From contig CANFPU010000020.1 in assembly GCA_947448955.1 (NCBI GenBank), positions 1-37,215 of the forward strand: a DNA stretch of 37,215 nucleotides, in the 5' to 3' direction. This DNA comes from Burkholderiales bacterium (GTDB lineage: Bacteria; Pseudomonadota; Gammaproteobacteria; Burkholderiales; Burkholderiaceae_C). Positions 23,960 through 33,454 of the stretch are shown here, one piece after another (the first letter of the stretch is position 1; each line of letters starts with the position of its first letter). The position numbers and the translations under genes were made by a program. The notes under the pieces were generated by a model. The model saw nothing but the letters and a program-made list of their open reading frames with translations. It was not told the origin of the DNA and ran no database searches.

Positions 23960-25195
23960 ATGACTGAAGCCCTGATCATCGACGCTTGCCGCACCCCGCG
24001 CGGCATCGGTAAAGTGGGCAAAGGCGCCCTGGCCGACATGCACCCGCAGCACCTGGGTGCGGCGGTGCTCAAGGCGCTGGCCGATCGCAACAACCTCAAC
24101 ACCGCAGAGGTCGATGACATTCTTTGGGGTACCAGTACCCAGAAGGGCACCCAGGGCAACGACCTGGGCCGCATGTCCGCGCTCGACGCCGGCTACGACC
24201 AGCGCAGCAGTGGCATCACGATGGACCGCTTCTGCGGCTCGGGTATCTCGGTCGTCAATCTGGCAGCTGCTTCCATCATGTCCGGCATGGAGGATCTGGT
24301 GGTGGCTGGCGGCTGCGAAATGATGTCGATGACCGCCACGCTGCGAGGCGACGGTCCGGGCATGATGGACGCGGGCAACCTGCGCCTGCGTGCCAAGCAT
24401 CCGCAGTCGCACCAGGGCGTCTGCGCTGACGCCATCGCCACGCTGGAGGGCATCAGCCGCGCTGACCTCGACGCGCTGGCGCTCGAGAGCCAGAAACGTG
24501 CCGCGGTGGCGATCGCCGAAGGCCGGTTCAAAAAGAGCGTGGTGCCGGTGTATCGGGCCGACGGCACGCTGGCGCTTGACCACGAAGAGTTCCCCCGGCC
24601 GCAGACGACGGCCGAAGGCCTGGCCGGACTCAAGCCGGCGTTCGCCACGATGGCCGACGTCGCGCTGGACGATCAGGGCACCACTTTTCGGAAAATGATT
24701 CTGGCCAAACACCCGGGCCTGGACATCAACTTTGTGCACCATGCCGGCAACTCGTCGGGCGTGGTCGATGGCTCGGGCGCGCTGCTGCTGGCGTCACCGA
24801 GCTATGCCAAAAAGCACGGCATGAAGCCACGTGCCCGTGTCTTGGCCTACGCCAACGTGGGTGATTCGCCGACGCTGATGCTGAATGCCCCGGTGCCGGC
24901 GGCCCGCAAGGTACTGGCCAAGGCCGGGTTGACCGCGGACGACATCGACCTCTGGGAGATCAACGAGGCCTTTGCGGTGGTGGCCGAGAAGTTCATCCGT
25001 GACATGCGTCTCAACCGCGACAAGGTCAACGTCAACGGCGGCGCAATGGCGCTGGGCCATCCGATCGGTGCGACCGGCTCGATCCTGATCGGCACCTTGC
25101 TCGACGAACTCGAGCGGCGCGACTTGAAGCGCGGCTTGGTGACGATGTGCGCTGCCGGCGGTATGGCCCCGGCGATCATCATCGAGCGCCTCTGA
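23960..25195 (+). CDS. Acetyl-CoA C-acyltransferase (thiolase)
   Basis: The 411-residue thiolase carries the acylation Cys in MDRFCGSGISVVNLA (C92), NEAFAVVAEKF, the active-site His in GGAMALGHPIGATGS (H367) and the second Cys in MCAAGGMAPA (C397), so all catalytic residues are present. It cleaves 3-ketoacyl-CoA with CoA to acetyl-CoA and a shortened acyl-CoA; the biosynthetic direction is also possible. ATG 23960 is chosen because MTEALIIDACRTPRG is the family's opening. The frame is open much further upstream, over the divergent hydratase gene, without similarity. GGAG lies at 23949-23952. The thioesterase gene starts at or inside its end. Confidence 0.95.
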   Translation: MTEALIIDACRTPRGIGKVGKGALADMHPQHLGAAVLKALADRNNLNTAEVDDILWGTSTQKGTQGNDLGRMSALDAGYDQRSSGITMDRFCGSGISVVNLAAASIMSGMEDLVVAGGCEMMSMTATLRGDGPGMMDAGNLRLRAKHPQSHQGVCADAIATLEGISRADLDALALESQKRAAVAIAEGRFKKSVVPVYRADGTLALDHEEFPRPQTTAEGLAGLKPAFATMADVALDDQGTTFRKMILAKHPGLDINFVHHAGNSSGVVDGSGALLLASPSYAKKHGMKPRARVLAYANVGDSPTLMLNAPVPAARKVLAKAGLTADDIDLWEINEAFAVVAEKFIRDMRLNRDKVNVNGGAMALGHPIGATGSILIGTLLDELERRDLKRGLVTMCAAGGMAPAIIIERL

Positions 25196-25635
25196 GCTCC
25201 GATCTCGCGATTCCCGAGGGTTTCAAGCCGCGCAACTTCGGCGACGGCTTCATCTCGGCCAATGGCCCGCTTTACACGCGTCGCGGTGAGCGTGGTTTGG
25301 TGATGGGTTTTCGCGTTGAGCCGCGCCATTGCAATCCGATGAAGATTTGCCACGGCGGCATGATGGCGACCTTTTGCGACATGCTGCTGCCGATGAGCGC
25401 GCATCTCCAGTCCAAGGATTTGGCCGGCCGGTTCCTGCCCACCATCAGTCTGCAGGTCGACTATCTCGCGCCTTCGCCGTTGGGTAGCTGGGTTCAGGGT
25501 GAGGGTCAGGTGCTGCGCATCACGCGCAGTCTGGTCTTCATGCAAGGCCTGGTGACGGCGGACGGTCAGAATGTGGCGCGGGTCAGCGGCACTTTCAAGC
25601 TCGGCCCGCGCTTCGAAGATGCAGTGGATCAGTAG
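25147..25635 (+). CDS. PaaI-type hotdog thioesterase
   Basis: The product has the hotdog-fold PaaI pattern: GFRVEPRHCNPMKICHGGMM with the HGG turn, TFCDMLLPMSA, PTISLQVDYLAPSPLGSWVQ and ARVSGTFKLG. Such enzymes hydrolyse aryl- or acyl-CoA esters to relieve CoA trapping during catabolism. The ATG at 25147 lies inside the thiolase gene and would give 162 residues, but its first 15 residues are not family-like. CTG at 25192, which overlaps the thiolase stop as CTGA, would yield an N-terminus (SSDLAIPEGFKPRNFGDGF) that fits relatives better. No ATG exists between these points. The start is therefore unsettled while the domain is clear. Confidence 0.82.
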   Translation: MRCRRYGPGDHHRAPLSSDLAIPEGFKPRNFGDGFISANGPLYTRRGERGLVMGFRVEPRHCNPMKICHGGMMATFCDMLLPMSAHLQSKDLAGRFLPTISLQVDYLAPSPLGSWVQGEGQVLRITRSLVFMQGLVTADGQNVARVSGTFKLGPRFEDAVDQ

Positions 25636-25725
25636 CGCGTCTTGTCGCGCGCAGTTTGACCGTTTCAGTCTTGCCCAGCCGGCGCCTCCGCGCCGCTGGT
25701 CTTCAACCCCAGAAAGGCATCCGTC

Positions 25726-26907
25726 ATGGATATGAGTTATTCCGTCGAGGAACAGTCGTTCCGCAACGAGGTCCGGTCCTGGCTGGCCGGCAATCTCCCC
25801 AGCGACATCCGCGACAAGGTGGTCGGTTATCGCCACCTGACCAAGGATGAGTTCATCCGTTGGCACAAGATCCTCGCCGCCAAGGGTTGGTCGGTGCCGC
25901 ACTGGCCGGTGGAGTGGGGCGGCACGGGCTGGAACATCACCCAGCGCTACATCTATGACGAAGAATTCGGCCTGGCTGGCGCGCCCGGGCTGCCGAGCTT
26001 CGGTCCGTCGATGTGCGCCTCGGTGCTGATGCGCTTTGGCAGCCCTGAGCAGAAAAATCGGTTCCTGCCACGCATCCGCAACGGTGACGACTTCTGGGTC
26101 CAGGGTTATTCCGAGCCAGGCGCGGGTTCAGACCTCGCCTCGCTCAAGACCCGCGCGGTGCGTGACGGTGATCACTACCGTGTCACCGGCCAGAAAATCT
26201 GGACCACGCTGGGCCATTACGGCGACTGGATTTTTTGCCTGGTTCGAACCGACCCGACCGCCGAGAAGCGGCAAGAGGGCATCAGCTTTTTGCTGATCGA
26301 CATGAAGACGCCTGGCATCACCGTGCGCCCATTGATCCTGATGGATGGTGGCCACGAGGTCAATGAAATCTTCTTCGACGATGTCCGGGTGCCGGTCGAA
26401 AACCTGGTCTACGAGGAGAACAAGGGCTGGACGGTGGCCAAGTACCTGCTCGGCCACGAGCGCATGGGATCGGGTCAGGTGGGAGGGTCACGTCGCGAGA
26501 TCGCCGCACTGCGCGCGCTGGCTGCACGCGAGCTCAAGAACGGCAAGCCGCTGATGGAAGACACGCGGTTTCGCGACCGGCTGTCGCGTCTGGAGATCGA
26601 ACTCGCCGCGCTTGAGCTGACCTCGATGCGATTCGTTGACAAGATGCGCCGCTCAGGCCAGCCACCGGGTGCTGATGTGTCGATGCTCAAGATCCGCGGC
26701 ACCGAGATCCAGCAAGGCATCACCGAGTTGATGATGCAGGCAGTCGGCCCGATGGCGCAGCCGTTTGCCGCAGTCGACAACGGCGCGATCGATCACTACA
26801 AATCTCGCTTGGCGCCGCGTTATTTCAATCTGCGCAAGGCCAGCATCTACGCCGGATCGAACGAAATCCAGCGCAACATCATCGCCAAGATGACCTTGGG
26901 CCTCTGA
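25726..26907 (+). CDS. Acyl-CoA dehydrogenase, large-subunit (PimC-like)
   Basis: The 393-residue flavoprotein has the acyl-CoA dehydrogenase fold: GWSVPHWPVEWGGTGWNITQ, the FAD/substrate motif GYSEPGAGSDLASLKTRAVR, VTGQKIWTTLGHYGDW and the C-terminal SIYAGSNEIQRNIIAK. The residue matching the catalytic Glu of medium-chain dehydrogenase (Y-E-G-T) is Ala (A376), so the base must come from elsewhere, as in several bacterial subfamilies. The next gene encodes a second, shorter dehydrogenase, a pairing typical of heteromeric enzymes such as PimC/PimD or FadE26/27. It oxidises acyl-CoA to the 2-enoyl-CoA and passes electrons to ETF. AAAGG before ATG 25726 fits a ribosome binding site. Confidence 0.93.
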   Translation: MDMSYSVEEQSFRNEVRSWLAGNLPSDIRDKVVGYRHLTKDEFIRWHKILAAKGWSVPHWPVEWGGTGWNITQRYIYDEEFGLAGAPGLPSFGPSMCASVLMRFGSPEQKNRFLPRIRNGDDFWVQGYSEPGAGSDLASLKTRAVRDGDHYRVTGQKIWTTLGHYGDWIFCLVRTDPTAEKRQEGISFLLIDMKTPGITVRPLILMDGGHEVNEIFFDDVRVPVENLVYEENKGWTVAKYLLGHERMGSGQVGGSRREIAALRALAARELKNGKPLMEDTRFRDRLSRLEIELAALELTSMRFVDKMRRSGQPPGADVSMLKIRGTEIQQGITELMMQAVGPMAQPFAAVDNGAIDHYKSRLAPRYFNLRKASIYAGSNEIQRNIIAKMTLGL

Positions 26908-26920
26908 CCCGGAGCATGTC

Positions 26921-28045
26921 ATGAACTTCGAATACAGCGAAGAGCAGCAGCAACTGGCTGACTCGATTGGCAAGTACCTGGCCAATGAATACAGCTTCGA
27001 AAAGCGCAAGGCGATCCTCAAGTCGCCCAGCGGGTTGAGCGATGCGGCCTGGACCACGTTTGCCGAACTCGGCTTGACATCGATTGCGTTGCCCGAGGCC
27101 GATGGTGGTTACGGGGGTGGTGCGCTCGACTTGATGGCCGCGATGGAAGCCTGCGGCGAGGCGCTGGTGGTCGAGCCTTTGCTCGACAACATCGCGCTGG
27201 GTGGCCGCCTGGTGTCGCGTGCAGGGTCGGCGGCGCAGCGCCAAGCGATGTTGCCGGGCCTGATGGCCGGCAACCTCAAACTGGCTTTCGCCGGTCTTGA
27301 GCCCGGTGGCCGCTATGAGTTAACACCCAGCAAGACCCACGCCCGTGCAGCCGGCGACGGCTGGGTGCTGGATGGCGAGAAATGTGTGGTGTTCGGTGCG
27401 TCTTCCGCCGACACCCTGATCGTCTCGGCGTTGGCCGGGCCGGCCGGCGGCGTCAGCCTGTTCCTGGTCGACCGTCACGCCGAGGGAGTGACGCTCAACC
27501 CCAGTCGCAGCGTCGACGGCCAGCGCGCAGCCGATGTCCGTCTGGTCGGCGTCAAACTGGCGGCGGACGCGCTGCTCGGTCCGCTCGGCGCAGCGATGCC
27601 GCTGATCGAAGAGGCGGTCGATTTCGCCACCGCGTTGCTGTGCGCCGATGCGATTGGCGCGATGAAAAGTGCCAACGATGCGACGCTGGAATACATGAAG
27701 ACCCGCAAGCAGTTTGGCGTGTCGATCGCGTCGTTCCAGGTGCTGCAGCATCGCATGGTCGAGATGTACATCGTTTGCGAGCAGGCGCGGTCGATGGCGA
27801 TCATGGCGGCATCCAAGGTTGACACTGGCGGCGATGCGGCTGACCGGTCGCGCACAGTGTCGATGGCCAAGGTCAAGATCGCCGATGCGGCACGTCAGAT
27901 CAGCCAAGAATCGGTGCAATTGCACGGCGGCATGGGGATGACCGAGGAGTTGAAGGTTTCGCACACCTTTCGGCGCCTGACCATGGCGGCGCAGCGATTT
28001 GGCGACGCCGATCATCACCTGGAGCGCTATGCCGCTTTGGGCTGA
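26921..28045 (+). CDS. Acyl-CoA dehydrogenase, small-subunit (PimD-like)
   Basis: The 374-residue protein has the dehydrogenase fold: NFEYSEEQQQLADSIGKYLA, GLTSIALPEADGGYGGGALD, DGEKCVVFGASSADTLIVSA, TRKQFGVSIASFQVLQHRMV and SVQLHGGMGMTEELKVSH. It lacks the Y-E-G-T-type end and finishes with FRRLTMAAQRFGDADHHLER, which matches small subunits of alpha2beta2 dehydrogenases. The usual Ser/Thr-rich FAD-binding motif of the middle domain is weak. It starts 13 bases after the large-subunit stop with GGAG upstream, so the two are co-expressed. A shared enzyme with the upstream gene is the best reading. Confidence 0.92.
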   Translation: MNFEYSEEQQQLADSIGKYLANEYSFEKRKAILKSPSGLSDAAWTTFAELGLTSIALPEADGGYGGGALDLMAAMEACGEALVVEPLLDNIALGGRLVSRAGSAAQRQAMLPGLMAGNLKLAFAGLEPGGRYELTPSKTHARAAGDGWVLDGEKCVVFGASSADTLIVSALAGPAGGVSLFLVDRHAEGVTLNPSRSVDGQRAADVRLVGVKLAADALLGPLGAAMPLIEEAVDFATALLCADAIGAMKSANDATLEYMKTRKQFGVSIASFQVLQHRMVEMYIVCEQARSMAIMAASKVDTGGDAADRSRTVSMAKVKIADAARQISQESVQLHGGMGMTEELKVSHTFRRLTMAAQRFGDADHHLERYAALG

Positions 28046-28052
28046 GCTTCTG

Positions 28053-28081
28053 CCACCGACGTCATGGACTGATGTCGGTGG
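28053..28081. terminator. Hairpin between convergent dehydrogenase and MFS genes
   Basis: CCACCGACGTCA (28053-28064) pairs with TGATGTCGGTGG (28070-28081) over 12 bp, with one G-T wobble on one strand, around a 5-base loop. It lies 7 bases after the dehydrogenase stop and between convergent genes, so it is probably a bidirectional terminator although no T-run is seen. Confidence 0.65.
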
Positions 28082-28121
28082 TGGTCTTCAGCATGGAATA
28101 CATTGCCAGTCGATCTGGCGG

Positions 28122-29525
28122 CTATCCCGGTGCACGCAGGTGGCCTGACATCTCAGCGCCCGCATCGGGGCTGAGCTTGCGGTACCAAAGCACAGAGACC
28201 AGCGAGATCAAGCCTATCGCCCAAAAGGCGCGACTAAAATCGACAGCCGTTAACGCACTGCGCCCGTCGGTGGCACGGGAGCCGTCGAGCAGCATTGCCG
28301 CCACGGCGACGCCTGCTGCGAGTGACAACTGCTGTGCCACGCCGACCAGCGATGTGGCGCCGCTGAGTTGGCTGGCCTCGACATCGGCATAGCTCAGCGT
28401 GTTCAGGCTGGTGAACTGCAGCGAGCGGAAAAAGCCGCCGACCAGCAGCACCGCAATGATGGCTGCATGCGGGGTCTGGACCGTGAACATCGCCAGCGCG
28501 GCGATCATCGCGCTGCTGATCCAGGCATTGCCGCACAGTACGTTCTTGAAGCCATAGCGACGCAGGATGGGCGCTGCGGTCAGTTTCATCGTCACCGCAC
28601 CGACCGCCGAGGTGAAGGTCAACGTACCCGACTGGAATGCCGACATGCCGAACCCGAGTTGCAGCATCAGCGGCAGCAGAAAGGGCATCGCGCCAACCGA
28701 GACACGGAACATCAAACCGCCGACCAGCGAGAGGCGAAAGCTCGCGTGGCGCAGCAGTGACAAGTCGATGATCGGATGCGCCGCACGCCTGGCGTGGCGC
28801 AGATACAGCGCCAGCAAGGCCGCGCCAGCGGCCATCATCGCCAGCGCGACCCAGACGCCACCCTGGTGGCTGCCCAGCAGGGTGAAGCCGAAGATCGCCA
28901 GCGACAGGCCCAGGCCGGTGAGCAGAAAGCCTGGCCAATCCAACGGACGAAGCGTGTCGGCCCGCACCTGTGGCACCAGCCACATCGCCAGCGCCAACCC
29001 GATCATCCCGACCGGCACGTTCAGCCAGAAGATGCCTCGCCAGTGGTAATAGGTCGTGATGAAACCGCCCACCGGTGGGCCGAGAATGGGCGCGAACAGC
29101 GTGGGTATGCCCAACCAGGCCATCGCCGAGACCATCTCACGCTTGGGAATCACCCGAAGCAGGATCAGTCGACCTACCGGCAACATCATCGCTCCGCCCA
29201 GCCCTTGACAGAAGCGGCCGGCGATCAGGCTGTGCAGGTTCCAGGCCAGCGCGCAGGCGATCGAAGACAAGGTGAACACCGCGATCGACGCGGCGAACAC
29301 GGTCTTGGCCCCGAAGCGGTCGGCGCACCAACCGCTGATGGGGATGAAGATCGCCAGCGCGACGAAGTAGGCGGTGAAAGCCAGCTTGAGCGTCAACGCG
29401 TCGACTTGCAAGTCGGCTGCGATCGCTGCCAGTGAGGTGGCGATCACTGTGCTGACCAGGCTCTCCATGAACAGCGCTGATGCCACCACCAGCGTCAGCA
29501 GCCGCATCGTGCGCTGCTCGCTCAT
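28122..29525 (-). CDS. MFS transporter, DHA2 (EmrB/QacA-type)
   Basis: The 467-residue membrane protein has 12-14 hydrophobic helices. The first contains LVVASALFMESLVSTVIATS, the DHA2 counterpart of the D-x-T motif, followed by ISGWCADRFGAKTVF (motif A between helices 2 and 3) and LGPPVGGFITTYYHWRGIFW (motif C region). This family exports drugs or, in catabolic clusters, may move organic acids. It is the third gene of a minus-strand run after FadH and the hydrolase, with a 28-base gap, and converges with the dehydrogenase pair. Substrate and direction cannot be read from the sequence. Confidence 0.9.
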   Translation of the reverse strand: MSEQRTMRLLTLVVASALFMESLVSTVIATSLAAIAADLQVDALTLKLAFTAYFVALAIFIPISGWCADRFGAKTVFAASIAVFTLSSIACALAWNLHSLIAGRFCQGLGGAMMLPVGRLILLRVIPKREMVSAMAWLGIPTLFAPILGPPVGGFITTYYHWRGIFWLNVPVGMIGLALAMWLVPQVRADTLRPLDWPGFLLTGLGLSLAIFGFTLLGSHQGGVWVALAMMAAGAALLALYLRHARRAAHPIIDLSLLRHASFRLSLVGGLMFRVSVGAMPFLLPLMLQLGFGMSAFQSGTLTFTSAVGAVTMKLTAAPILRRYGFKNVLCGNAWISSAMIAALAMFTVQTPHAAIIAVLLVGGFFRSLQFTSLNTLSYADVEASQLSGATSLVGVAQQLSLAAGVAVAAMLLDGSRATDGRSALTAVDFSRAFWAIGLISLVSVLWYRKLSPDAGAEMSGHLRAPG

Positions 29526-29553
29526 GCAGCGCGGCCTGTGCCGTTTCGGCGCA

Positions 29554-30465
29554 TCAGCGCACGGCCATGGCGTCGTGGATCAACTGCGCCACCATCGCTG
29601 GGTCCTCCATCGGCATCATGTGGGTCTTGTCCGTCGGCATATCGCGCCCCTGCGGGAACTCGCCGGCCAGTCCTGGCCAGGTGGGCGAACCCAGCGGATC
29701 CCAAGGCAGGATGCTCGGGTCTTGCACCCGCGCGCGAACGACCAACACGGGAATCTGCAAAGACCGGATGCTGGCGTAGATACCGCGGTTTTGGCGTGCC
29801 AACGGGTAGATCTGACCTTCAAAACCCGGTGCACAAGTGAGCTGATAGCCCTCGCCGTTGTCGGCTGGACGCAGACCGTGCAAGCAGTAGTCCAGCAGAC
29901 ACTGCCGTTCGAACACCGAGTACGGTGGCCGATCCACGAAGCGGTCGAACATCGATTGCGGCGACTCGAACTGGTTCTTGCGGTAGGCCGAGGGATGCAC
30001 GGTGCCTGCTGGCGGCGCCGGCAAGTGGTAATCGGCCGGCGCCGAGATCACCGGGTCGATCAGCACCAACTGCGAGAAGCTGTCGGGTGCGAAAGCGGCT
30101 GCTTGCACCAGCGCATGCCCGCCCATGCTGTGGCCGATGGCGACCACGCCGCGCAGATCGAGCGCAGCCGCGAAGCCGGCCAGGTCGCGGCTGAACTCTT
30201 CCCAAGTGCTGAAGTCCTTGGCTTGGCTGCGGCCGTGGCCTCGCTGCTCGACGGCGACCACGTGCCGGTCAGGAAAGCGTGCAATGACCTGGTCCCAGAC
30301 CCTGGCATGGAAACCGGTGGCATGGACAAACAGCAGCGTCGGCGCCTGGCCGCGCAGTTCTGGCCGCCACTCAAAGCTGGCCATTGAGATGCCGTTGGAG
30401 GGTACAAAGGACAGCTCGGGCTCAGTGCCGGTGGCCACAGCGGACGGAGCTGGGTTCGGACGCAT
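29554..30465 (-). CDS. Alpha/beta hydrolase
   Basis: The 303-residue hydrolase has the oxyanion strand LLFVHATGFHARVWDQVI, VVAVEQRGHGRS, the nucleophile elbow VAIGHSMGGHALVQ (S113) and a late His in DKTHMMPMEDPAMVAQLI. The acid is probably one of the Asp residues after strand 6. Related enzymes hydrolyse esters, lactones or ring-fission products. It starts 3 bases after the FadH stop, showing tight operon coupling, and may release the acid that the synthetase or CoA-transferase then activates. There is no signal peptide. The first 30 residues are a low-complexity leader, so a later Met (MASFEWRPEL, residue 28) could be the true start. Confidence 0.9.
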   Translation of the reverse strand: MRPNPAPSAVATGTEPELSFVPSNGISMASFEWRPELRGQAPTLLFVHATGFHARVWDQVIARFPDRHVVAVEQRGHGRSQAKDFSTWEEFSRDLAGFAAALDLRGVVAIGHSMGGHALVQAAAFAPDSFSQLVLIDPVISAPADYHLPAPPAGTVHPSAYRKNQFESPQSMFDRFVDRPPYSVFERQCLLDYCLHGLRPADNGEGYQLTCAPGFEGQIYPLARQNRGIYASIRSLQIPVLVVRARVQDPSILPWDPLGSPTWPGLAGEFPQGRDMPTDKTHMMPMEDPAMVAQLIHDAMAVR

Positions 30466-30468
30466 CGA

Positions 30469-32880
<2,412 letters not shown>

Positions 32881-33435
32881 ATGGCCAACGTACCGAATGA
32901 CGCGGTGGATGTGTTGCGCGCCCTGGTGCTTGAGGTTCGTGCGCTGCGGCAATTGGCTGAAGCCGCGATTCGGCAGGTGCCATTGAGCCGACTGGTGGCG
33001 CCACCCGGCGCGGCGGGTGCGGGTGCGGGTGCCGCTGCCGGTGCCGGTGCCGGTGCGGCGGGCGAAGGCGCAGCGGCTGCGGGTGCTGCGGGTGCTGCAG
33101 GTGCTGCAGGTGCTGCGGCTGCGGGCGCAGGTGCGGCGGCGGCAGGTGCTGCGGGTGCAGCCGCGGCGGTGGACTTGGCCGATTTGCCGGCGCTCACCAG
33201 CTTGGCGACGGTCCCGGTATTGACCGACCTGTTGCCGGCGTTGGAGGATCTGCAGATAGAGGCTGCTGTCGTCCTGCCAGAGGTTGACCAGTCGTTGGCA
33301 CAGATGGACTTGACCATGGTCAGTGTCGATTCAGCCTCGGCCTCGCTAACCCCTGCGCCTGACAAACTGCCGCCGGTCAAGGAGGCCATGGCCAAAGCCA
33401 GCGCAGACGCCCAGACCAAGCTCGACAGTCTTTGA
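32881..33435 (+). CDS. Unknown 184-residue protein with Ala/Gly-only central tract
   Basis: I do not recognise this gene. GGAGG at 32867-32871 gives a strong ribosome binding site for ATG 32881. The N-terminal 40 residues are a predicted amphipathic helix (DVLRALVLEVRALRQLAEAA). Residues about 43-96 consist almost wholly of Ala and Gly with one Glu, encoded by GGTGCT/GGTGCG repeats. The C-terminal half is Leu/Pro/Asp-rich (DLADLPALTSLATVPVLTDL) and ends in a Lys/Ala helix. There is no signal peptide, no Cys and no clear membrane helix. The next gene starts 19 bases later, so both are likely co-transcribed. The helix-linker-helix layout suggests a partner or assembly role for the very large downstream protein, which is inference only. 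Confidence 0.7.
   Translation: MANVPNDAVDVLRALVLEVRALRQLAEAAIRQVPLSRLVAPPGAAGAGAGAAAGAGAGAAGEGAAAAGAAGAAGAAGAAAAGAGAAAAGAAGAAAAVDLADLPALTSLATVPVLTDLLPALEDLQIEAAVVLPEVDQSLAQMDLTMVSVDSASASLTPAPDKLPPVKEAMAKASADAQTKLDSL
33007..33171 (+). repeat. GGTGCN/GCGGCN low-complexity tract encoding poly-Ala/Gly
   Basis: Imperfect 3- and 6-base repeats of GGT-GCN and GCN encode only Ala and Gly, apart from a single Glu. Such tracts change length easily by slippage, so the protein length may vary between strains. Confidence 0.75.
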
Positions 33436-33454
33436 CGCTGCCAAGCGCCAACCC

